Shown: piece after piece, positions 54,406 through 64,000 of the stretch
Numbering within the stretch: the first letter of the stretch is position 1
Layout of the letters: each line of letters begins with the position of its first letter
Assembly: GCA_030386875.1 (NCBI GenBank)
Contig: CM059566.1
Span: 35,190,068-35,254,067 of the forward strand
From: Morinoia aosen
Taxonomy: Eukaryota; Arthropoda; Malacostraca; Amphipoda; Talitridae
Reading direction: 5' to 3'
DNA: 64,000 nucleotides
Translations under genes and position numbers: made by a program
Notes under the pieces: model-generated
Told to the model about the DNA's origin: nothing
What the model saw: only the letters and a program-made list of their open reading frames with translations
The model's database searches: none

Positions 54406-54920
54406 CAGCGCGTGTATTGCTCCTAGACCCAAAGCAATACACGCGGTACACTCGCTACTATGTGAGTTCTGTGGTCGAAAATATGAGTCACTCAAACCTC
54501 AAGATATTTTACTCGCAGCATTGCTATGAGTCACAAAGCCTCCACGTAGCCAAGTCGACTTGGAAGAACTTACGCTACCAGTTGTTAGTAAACGACAACG
54601 CAATGAACACAATTGCGACGACGTCAATTGTAAGTAAATTCGACCACTGTTTTTCATTGCCACTTTCAATCACTTTTTATGCTCCATACGTACCTCCGAC
54701 ACCAGAGCACGCGCACACGAGCGACAGGGCTCGTTTAGACAGGTGGCAAATGTGCAAACAATTTAATGCAAAATATATTTTTCAAATTTCTCAGCAAAAC
54801 AGCACGGTACGATGATTCGTAGTCATGGTCGAGCCGGCACTTATTCAAACACTTGGGTTTGGTGAAAAATTGCAACTTGTTGACTTACTTTTCCTGTGAG
54901 ATTAGGTAGACGCTAGTGTA

Positions 54921-55246
54921 AGCCTTCCTCACCGTTAGAACGACGTTACACAGAGAGGAAGACACCACCATTTGGTATGGTGCCAAGGAAACGTGGAATC
55001 TATGCACACACAAGGAGCATAGAAACATCAAGTTGAGAAAGAAGTTCATGAACCAAAATATACGTTAAAGAAGCGAGTAGTAGGTGCCGAAAATCAGGAC
55101 AGCAGTGAACCGAAAAAAAAGTGGTCCTTAACAAATCAAAAACCTTTCGTATCAACAAAAAAAAGGCCTACCTAACTCTCAGCTCGGGACCTCACATAAT
55201 CCCCCTGGGAGCGCAAATTCCCATAGATACAACAATTGTATCCCTC
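54921..55246 (+). repeat. Dispersed ~330-bp repeat, copy 6
   Basis: Begins AGCCTTCCTCACCGTTAG and ends near TTGTATCCCTCTGAGG. Shares GACAGCAGTGAACCGAAAAA and GGCCTACCTAACTCTCAGCT. One of the best-preserved copies. Confidence 0.65.
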
Positions 55247-58200
55247 TGAGGTGACACTCCCGTAAGTAAACACAAGGACTGCGCAGGGGTCGAAACCGTG
55301 ATTTCATGAAAAGCGAGGCGCTCTCACGGAGGCTTCCGTGAGGTGCACCGCTAACGATTATTTCCTATGGAGATGCCAAGCTGTTCATGAAGGTGAGCAA
55401 CGTACGCTTGAAGTACAAGGGTTCCAGTAGAACAAGTGTTCTCACAAACCCTTGCACCGCAAAAACTCCTCGTAAAAACGTCCCCCGTGGCGTCAAAAGT
55501 TTCCTACCGGCGCTCTAAACACCGCTCGCGACATGGAAAAAACTCCAAGATGCAAGTACTCTTCGCTCTTTCTTCCTCTATCCCTTCTCATCTTTGTTGC
55601 AAGTGAATTTAGAGAAAGCTAAAATTCCTTTATTGTAGAAATGAAACCGTAATTTGGAATTTTTTCAAATCAAAAGACAACTCAAATTGCCTCAGCATTG
55701 AATGAGGATAAAAATAGCATCAAGTTCATAATAATCAAGCGATTACGTAAAAGCTGCTCAACATATAATGCTACAACACGCACCCCTGTGCACAGCAGGA
55801 GCCAATTTCGTAACTCATTACGTCGCGATGGCGGTACAACGAAAGTTTCGTAGCTTGGCTACGCTACATTACTTTTCTCTAACATCAAGTTTTCGTTTTT
55901 TGGGGGGATAAAATTAGAGCACTGGGGTCAAACTAGAGGGCAGTGGCCAGAAAAGATACAAAGTAAAGTCGACAAGAAAATTTTCGCTATCGGGTATAGC
56001 AAAAACGGTTAATCCCCGTTGGGAAAAGGGAGAACTCAGCCACAATTCCCCACTCTACCCAGGTGTTGGCAAAAAGTGCCGGCTTGACCGGGGGTAATCG
56101 ACATTGCGTCCTGATGTTAGTTCTACGGCATTTGAATAACCAACGTACAAGATTACATGTATCAGGCTTGATTGGAATAAAGCATTCTTTTTCACTGCTA
56201 TGACGAGATAAAACGCTTGAAAATCTGGCCCTGGTGTCCGTTCATAGTGTACTAACTCGCACACAATAATTGTACGCTCAATAGCCTACGGTCACGTTAC
56301 ACTGTGCTGTAATTGAGCCACAGCAGCGCCTGTAGGCCACTTGACACCACCGCAACACGCAATGCTGAGCCTCATCACTGCCCATTGGGGCACAAGAGTA
56401 CCATATATTTCAACATTTTTTTCGGAAGAGATTTAAGCATACGCGAGAAAATATACTATTACATTTTTCAAACTTTTTAGGATAGATACAATGTTTTTCG
56501 AGCAATAGAATTTTTTAAACTCTGCTACTTACAACCTCACCTTTCAAGACATGTTGAAGCCCGCCATTTGGCGGCCTCGGCAGTATTAAGTTATCAGTTT
56601 TACAGGCTAAGCGATGGAGTTTGCGGTAAGTGCGCCCTATCTAATTCAGAAATAAGAACTGAGTGTCCGGAATTCAGACGATCTCAATCGCAATTATTCA
56701 GATACAAGATCGCATAACATCTGAATATGCTTCACGAGCAATAATTCCGACTCTAGTCAACAAGGAAGTTGTGACACCAAGATCTATGCCGCCGGTCATG
56801 CAGTCATTTGTAACATTCCTCGATTTATAAATCTTATGCGAACCTCCCATGCTGCCTGTCACGCATTCGTTTTATATTACAATAGATCCTTTGACTCGTA
56901 AATCTTATGCGAACCTCAACTTACTAAATTAATCCCAAGAACTTGAATTTAAATTCAGCATCGTATGAGTTAAACACTTATTTTCAATGTAAGTTGAAGT
57001 TCACAAACGAAAATGTATACTTTTAACATCCACAGTAAAATTCTGGCACTGAGCAGCACATGCTATTTCCCCGTACTTTCAAAGGGTAGACTTTCCACAG
57101 GACTAGTAAAGGTTCGAACAAAGAGTGCAACCCCTACAAAGAGTGAATTCACTAGGCCACACAGTGGGTCAACATGACGTCACACGACATACATTAGGTT
57201 ACGACAGTTGTGGTGCGACAGTGTGAGGCGTTCCAATTATCTACTACAACTGTTGGTACCACCAACACCAAGGGTCACTGTCAACACTGACAGGAGTGAC
57301 AGCCCAAGTAATCAACAGTTAATAGGTTGGCATTGCTTTATCAGTATGGTATAAAAACACAGGAGCTTTAAGACACTGATAAGGTGCTTCAATAGCCTGA
57401 CGTGTTCAATCAGAACAGTGCACCAGATTCGAATGCAAGACTAAACACACAGATGATACAGAACTTTCCCAATAAGATTTAATCGGGAGTTGTTAAGACA
57501 TTTTTTATGAGAACCTCAATTTATACAAATTAAATATTAGTGTTATTTATAGCTTAAATAAAGCATGGTATTTGTTGAATAAAAACTACTTATTTTCTTA
57601 TTTGTATACATATAGACTGGGGTAAAATAATGTTGAGGATTGACAATAACTTCAGAGTGGTGCCCTTGAGAGATTGAAATGCTTGTTGAAGCTACCAAGG
57701 GCTGAGTTAGTGAGTAAAATATGCACAATGATGGTGAAGTTCACAGAAACACCATAATGTTCTGATTGACTGACTAACTGATGAATGGAAATGAAAATTC
57801 AACCTATATAAAAAATTGGAGAAATGTATCTTTCATCTTATTTTGAACTTCAACAGATCATGCAGTAGCTTATGCCAAATTTTGAACAAGGAAAATATTT
57901 GTTAATAATACAAATAAAAAACAATGAATGCAAGAACTAGCACATGATTTATTGAAAGTAAGCATTATCAGAAATTAGGAATCATACATCAACAAAACAT
58001 AAGGCATATAAGAATTAATTACCTTTTACCATCATTCACAAATTATTAATTTGTAAATAGTTCATTATTTATAAATGTAAACAAAATTGTACTTTTTCTG
58101 CTCACTCACGATTATATTAGTTCATTACACAGATCAACATTACTTATTCCACCCAATAGATTATTTATTAAACCAAAGCTTAACTTCCTACAAGTGTTAT

Positions 58201-60540
58201 AGCAGTAACTCAATTTCCCGCCTGGTTACTATCATACATAGTTCAAAAAACAGGTCAATGTTACAACATGAATTAGAGGACTGTTCCAACTCTGCATGTC
58301 TGTGGCGCTCAGAGCAGCATCACCAATGCGGAACTGCTCAGCCTGGTCACACTGGAGCTTAGCGTCCACTTGCAAGGTTTCCCTGAGCTGCCTGGTGCAC
58401 AAAATACATGAGCAAAAAAAAAAGCAGAGTCCATCAAATGCCTTACTGGAAATGGGTGCAAGAAAAGTATAGTGCAAGACAAATGTTCTGTGTTGAAGTA
58501 ATATGATGGGTTTGAAATTACAAACATATAATGCGATTATACAAGATTTTGTCTATAATGCAAAATTTTAAAAATGAATGAGCTACCCCTGTAAAATTGA
58601 AACTGGATCTTTTTCAAGCCAATTACTAAGAATGCCCCATACCTCATTATAATTCATAATAATTCAATTTGCTTCAGATGAAAATTCATCTTTTAATACA
58701 AAGAAGAGCTAATATGAGCATCAAGAACCTCCATTCAAAATGTGTTGAAGGCATACATCCCTGATACTCAAGTCAGAAAAACTTCATTCAACAAGAGAAA
58801 ATAATAATCTGTAGTCAGGCACAAAAATACTACTTTCTCAAAATAAATAAAACATTAATTATCCCATTTATTACCTAGATTAGAAAATTCTGATGGATAT
58901 CATTTTGGGTCACTAGGCAAAATTAGAGCAATTAAAAAATTCTGAATCCTCTAGTAAAATAAAAGTCTCAAAACCAAGAACTGTGACACAACGCAACACT
59001 ATACACCAGCACATAGAACACTAGCACATAAAACACCAGCACATAGAAGATGAGTTAGCCCAGTACCACTTGTGATAGCTTTTACTGCCCATTGAACTAC
59101 CTTGCAATAAAGATTTTATGACATGACAACCTACAAAGATGTGCCCTTCTTGAAGCTATAAAACATAACCTTCCAGCCAAATGTGGGCTCCTCTGGCTAC
59201 CAAGTCTAGTTTCAGGGTAAAAGCAATGAAGCTCAAAAGGTGCTGAAATTCAGAGCCGTGAATGCTTATAAAGCAGGAAATGCAACATTCACTAGCTGCT
59301 GAATGAAAATTTAATTAACTTAATACTTAGTTCTTAAATAGGTAGGCAAGGATTCAAATGAGGACAAAGGGTAGCACGTATTAGTAACCAACCACTAGAC
59401 TTACTCAGGAACAAAACAAAGAAATCAACTTGCATACTTGCAGCACAAGGAAATTGAAATGAACCATCCTTACTAATCAAAATGAACTGTGTTTTTCATC
59501 AATATTTTTCAAGTTAGCCAGTACAATGAACAAGGAGTGGAATAAATTCAAAGCCATCACAAATATACTTAGGATTGCTTAAATACATTCTTTTTAGATA
59601 TAATGCAGTATTTGAATATTGAAAGCACTGTAATACCCACATTAATGAAGGAAGAAATTTTTTCTCAAATTTTAATCCATTTTGAAATTATTGGTAAGCA
59701 CTTTTAAGCAAAACCTCTGTTGAGCATTCAAACATCCACCCAAGGAAGTTCAAAGAGCTCTGATATTAGCACCTGTTACAATGCAAATGTTACTTTCTCA
59801 TGCAAATTTCACCAATAGGTAGAACCTAAATCAATCTTGTAAAATACAATGAACAAAACTTAAAAACCAGAATGTCATGAACTTGAGCACTTCCAGCTGA
59901 AATGAACACCAAAAACACCTTTACTTTACTTCACAATTCTTTTAATTAACTAGATATTTCAGATGGATTGAACAGCAAGTATGTATGTACTCAAAATTGC
60001 AACACTTATCCATATCACACAAAATATCAAATTTAAAGTGGAAATAGTGAACCTTATTTCAAGACAGAAGTACTTGCTAAAATATGTCACCATTTTAACT
60101 GTATTCTGGAAAGTACTAGGAGAGGCCAAAATAACAATTTTATTTCCATGAATTCCAGCTCAGCCTCTGTCATGAAGCCTTGCCTACACAAAAACTAAAA
60201 TAAAAGTTATTAGAAAATGATAGAAGCAAACCTCCATCACATGTAAGTTAATTCTAACACTCAGAGTTACTTCTTAAACTGCTGAGCACTCTGAACTCAT
60301 CTCTATCTATAACCCCAAAACTATCAGTCATTTATTGATGAGGAAATAGGAGAAGAATCTTATCAGCACATCTTAGCTATCAGAAAGGCTTTGTGAGATA
60401 ATTTCTAGAAACTTGATCATGGAACAGGAAACAGAATCGAGGCATAATAGAAATGAAGTAGTACAATAAATCTTGTATCCTTACTAATGAAATCACAGTC
60501 AATTATATCATACTTTTTATTAGCCATACAAAAACAGTTC
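55247..60540. other. 5' flanking region, mostly featureless
   Basis: Becomes strongly AT-rich from about 57.5 kb. Apart from the possible exon near 58.3 kb I see no gene, RNA or clear repeat. Confidence 0.5.
58260..58391 (-). CDS. Possible exon of an unidentified gene
   Basis: A GC-richer island in very AT-rich DNA. On the minus strand, after an acceptor-like GTGCACCAG|GCAG, the frame reads QLRETLQVDAKLQCDQAEQF, then R-I-G-D-A-A-L-S-A-T-D-M-Q-S-W. The composition looks like ordinary protein. I could not find a strong donor at its far end and do not recognise the family. It could be the edge of the next gene upstream of epsin. Confidence 0.35.
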
Positions 60541-60542
60541 CA

Positions 60543-60735
60543 AAATAAAAATGATAGTAAAGATAGCTGATTTAAAAATCATTTTAATTAGTGAATGTTT
60601 CAGCTTCAAGCTTAAACCATTACCAACACCTGTAACGGTGTTTACAGGTGTTGATAATGGCTTGAGCTTTAAGCCAAAATGTCTACTAATCAAAATGATT
60701 TATAAATCAGCTATCTTTACTATCATTTTTATTTT
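60543..60735. mobile_element. Foldback palindrome, ~193 bp
   Basis: The left arm AAAATAAAAATGATAGTAAA is mirrored by TTTACTATCATTTTTATTTT; the arms of about 95 bp meet at CACCTGTAACGGTGTTTACA. An 11-bp direct repeat AAAACAGTTCC lies at 60531-60541 and 60766-60776 and may be a target duplication. Confidence 0.75.
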
Positions 60736-60772
60736 AAAACTGGTAAGAGTGCTCTAACCTAATTTAAAACAG

Positions 60773-61350
60773 TTCCATAAATGTACAGCAACTAGGTGAA
60801 CGAAAATTAATACAGATACGTAAAATTGAATTCGGAACATATTTGATTCTTTAAACATTGATTTTTGTAATAGAAACAATATTTTTCAAGAAAAAAATGA
60901 AATTTTTTTTTCAAATTTTTCAACTCTACAATTTTTAACGTAGAAGCGTGATTTTGGTCTCATTCGATACGGTTTAACGGAGTGAACAGTGTAACGAATC
61001 AAAACTTTATTTGAATTATAAGTTTAATTTTTATTGGTAAATAACTGTCATTTCTCTAACTTTTTTTTACATGTCATATATATGTAGCCATAACTTTCTT
61101 TTTAATTCAAAAATCAAAAAGATCCTACGTGACGGCCTTTGTACAGTCCTTCTGCTTTGAATGAGACTAAAATCACGCTTTTACGTTAAAAATTGTAGAG
61201 TGAGAAGTATTTGGCGCAATTTTTTTTTTCGTTTTCATAAATTAACTTTTTTTACAAAAATTGGAAAATATTATAGAAGGAAATGTGTTTGGAATTCAAT
61301 TTTACTTATCTGTGTGCATTTTTGTTTCCCTAGGTGCAATAGAAATGGAA
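60773..61350. mobile_element. Large inverted repeat, ~578 bp
   Basis: AAGCGTGATTTTGGTCTCAT pairs with ATGAGACTAAAATCACGCTT; farther out, GTAAAATTGAATTC pairs with GAATTCAATTTTAC and ACTAGGTG with CCTAGGTG. The coordinate sums of the paired blocks agree (centre near 61062), so it is a single structure with diverged arms of over 200 bp. Confidence 0.75.
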
Positions 61351-62508
61351 AAAAAAGACATTTCTAAAATTGGGTGAATCAGGTAAAGCCCAGGGTAGTA
61401 GAACCCCTTAAAACTATTAAAGAAGCACAGATTTCAACATTTCATATGTTGCTAACACTACACCATTACTTGTAGTTCATAGAAATTTTTATCCAGTTGT
61501 CTTTCATATACAAAGTTGCAATGGTTACATTTTTGGGACCTTGTCAGTGTTCCGGATGGACCCAAAATCTCAATAACCAACTTAACTATAACCTGAAGTA
61601 ACAAAGTACTATGTAAAGTGTAATAATCTAATCTAACCTGGAGTATCTGCCAGTAGGTAGATACAGGTTTGAGTAGAATGTAACATTGTGTATCTATTAG
61701 CACAGCATTAATAAGAGTAGACAATATCTTTGAGGTGAATGACTTGCAATTTTGCAATACACAGGTGAACATTAGCTAAACAAGTAACTATGTAAAACCA
61801 GCAGCAGCATATTTATTTGTTCAAATTAGAACATCATAAAGCAAAAACTTCAGCTGGACCCTCACATATTTTTGAGTTACTAGGTTAACCTAGACTTTAT
61901 CAGATTACTACCTTCAGAAAATTAATGAGTTCACTAGCATTTGATGCTGTCAACTTAGGATTTATAGTCAATTAGTAACACAATTAGCCATAAATAGTGC
62001 TTGTCACACCCTTAAATAGGAAATAAGCTTTAAACTTCAAGGGAAATTTTATTAAAAAAATATACACCATTCATATATCATAAGACAAACGCATAGAGTT
62101 ATTCTTTCAACGTTATTTCTTCAAAATAATTGTCTAGATATTTACTTTAATGTGTTAACCCGTCGCCACGTCTTGGACTCTTAGAAGGTCGGCAAAGCTA
62201 GCACATGTTTCACATCAGCAAACCTAGGGTTGCCATATATGGTCTTAAGCGTCTCGTTGAGCGCTATTCATTGGTGTAAGGTAAAATTAGGTGGGGGGAA
62301 CAGGGAAGGAGAGGTAACAAGCTCAAATCTGCATGAATTCTTTTGCCCAGTCTGGAGTGTAGCTACCGGCGCTGCACAACCTCTTAGAAGGCCAGCAGTG
62401 TAGCTGAGGCATACCAGCACACACTCTGCCTCTAAGAAGGTCGCCATCATTTTTATTTTCTTATGTTTTTTGTTCCAAAAATGGGAGTCCAAATCCACAG
62501 ATTTACTC

Positions 62509-63176
62509 GGTCAATGTGAAGTTTCATGCAATCACGGAAATTAATAATGATATTGCAAACAATCACTAAAGGAACCCATTTAAGAACGTTTTTCAAGAAC
62601 GACATTCTGCTCTCTGATGCGTTATTTTCGAGTTTTTGAACTTTGAAGTTGGCCGTGGCGCGCCCAAGGAAGCGAGCGTAATTTAATTAAAAACGGAAGC
62701 TAACCCCCTATTACAAACGTAAAGAGGTTGGGTCGTGAGGGGTAGCCACAGTTCTTTTAGTGAAAAGTATAAATAAAGCTTCTAAACCACCCATTAGGGT
62801 GACGACCGCACGACGGCCAACTAACATGGCTACCACCATGGGCGCCGCCATTTTGGACTCGATGTCAACAAGGTTGCGGTTGTCACCCTAATGGGTGGGT
62901 TAGAAGCTTTATTTATCATTTTCACTAGAAGAACTGTGCCTCCCCCTCACGACCCAACCTCTTTACGTTTGTAATAGGGGGTTAGCTTCCGTTTTTAATT
63001 AAATTACGCTCGCTTCCTTGGGCGCGCGACGGCCAACTTCAAAGTTCAATAATTCGAAAATAATGCATCAGAGAGCAGAATGTCATTCTTGTAAAACGTT
63101 CTGAAATGTGTTCCTTTAGTGATTCCTGGGGTCGGCATTATTATTTTCCGTGATTGCATGAAACTTCACATTGACC
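62509..63176. mobile_element. Giant foldback inverted repeat, ~668 bp
   Basis: Ends GGTCAATGTGAAGTTTCATG and CATGAAACTTCACATTGACC. The arms of about 300 bp are highly alike, sharing CGAGCGTAATTTAATT against AATTAAATTACGCTCG and AACCTCTTTACGTTTGTAAT mirrored. A loop near 62805-62870 contains ATGGCTACCACCATGGGCGC. No transposase; a non-autonomous element. Confidence 0.85.
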
Positions 63177-64000
63177 ATTTACTCCTATAGGCAAAAAATA
63201 ATACCACCATTGTATTCGGGAGGAAAAGCTCTATGCATATCAAACTCTTTACAAGCAATGAAACTGCTTGATAACAGCCCATACACAAAATGAACTAAAA
63301 AATAAAAACTGTGTTTTACATATAGTGCACATAACTCCGAAACTATTGGACCTGAAAAAAAAATTCACATACCACATGATTCAGCAACTCAGAACCTATG
63401 ACAATGCCTCATAAAAAAACATAAAAGTGCAATAAATAAAAAATTACCAGTGATTTTCTTATTTCTGTTTTTTGTATTTTACTGAAATAAGAACTCAAAT
63501 TTTGTAGATTTTTATTGCAGTAGCTGTATTTTTTTCCCAACTGACAGAAAGAGCAACTCTTTCTCTTTACAATGAACCCCCAATGAAACTTCTAACATGA
63601 TTAGTGAATGTACAGTAAGTTGCACAGTTGACCCATTTTCATCAAACCTCTTGGTAGGTCGACCATGTGGAGACGGGTTAATGTCTACTGAAATCTCTAC
63701 TGGTGCAGTCCTACACTTGCTAACACTTGTTTTTGTAAGCAACGAATAATTTTATTCAACAGCCTTGCCTTATCTAACAATATTTACTGACCGTTTCGTT
63801 AGTAAAGTAAAGTGTTATTTAAGTCTGATAAAATTTCTTCGAATTGGCACAGCATGAAGCACTACGGTTACGAACTGACTCGAACGGAAATGATATCCTT
63901 GTTTACAGTTAACCCTTCTTCCAATCTGCACAGTACGTTAACTTCGTTATTACTTAATCGAGCGCCTACTCAACACTATTTTTATTCATCAACTACAATA
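63177..64000. other. Right end of window, no feature seen
   Basis: AT-rich; a few short frames without coding character. Confidence 0.5.

Noticed and set aside
52578..54426. Frames of 182-277 residues on both strands of the 30-bp repeat
   Set aside because: The unit is a multiple of three and stop-free on both strands; the frames are a consequence of the repeat.
54390..54815. Plus-strand frame of 141 residues after the 30-bp repeat
   Set aside because: Starts in repeat sequence; no family, no splice support.

Overview
The window looks like nuclear DNA from an arthropod, most likely an insect, although species cannot be read from it. Coding sequence is sparse and split into short GC-rich exons with GT-AG introns, and the rest is AT-rich sequence full of minisatellites and short inverted-repeat transposon relics. 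I see no bacterial operons, rRNA, tRNA or CRISPR.

One gene dominates the window: an epsin (ortholog of Drosophila liquid facets), read on the minus strand from the start codon at 51087 to the stop at 4261. I rebuilt 13 core coding exons plus one weak candidate exon. The reading frame stays open across the joins, with one ambiguous acceptor at exon 7, and the core product is 691 residues. In order it carries the ENTH domain (exons 1-4), two ubiquitin-interacting motifs (exon 7), a clathrin-box-like LLDI (exon 8), a run of DPW/DPF motifs that bind the AP-2 adaptor (exons 9-12), the conserved SP-FLG-LV-LD-LV segment (exon 13) and three NPF motifs that bind EH domains (exon 14). This is the full layout of a clathrin endocytic adaptor for ubiquitinated cargo. 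In flies it is needed for Notch ligand endocytosis.

Between exons 9 and 10 lie two large extra exons on the same strand, A (271 codons) and B (139 codons). Both begin and end in phase 0, so either or both can be included without breaking the frame. They encode disordered sequence with NPF and DPF motifs, and exon B carries nine tyrosines, three of them in YxN contexts. This suggests a long epsin isoform of up to 1101 residues that I do not recognise from described epsins.

The most striking structural signal is that tandem repeats sit on or next to the exon edges of this gene. At exons 7 and 12 the repeat unit contains the end of the exon and its GT donor, so the real donor is followed by a ladder of donor copies. 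Exon 2 has a decayed second copy of its acceptor and first codons. Very long minisatellites (13-bp, 23-bp and 30-bp units, each about 1.9-2.4 kb) lie in the last intron, the intron before exon A and the 5' flank.

Mobile DNA: six ~220-bp elements ending in CACTTTGAC-type termini at TTAA sites (piggyBac-like MITEs), a mariner-like MITE with TA duplications, a ~330-bp dispersed family in six copies all in one orientation, a truncated LINE 3' end inserted in the 30-bp minisatellite, and several long foldback inverted repeats, three of them between 60.5 and 63.2 kb. Upstream of 55 kb I found one possible unassigned exon near 58.3 kb; the rest appears non-coding.
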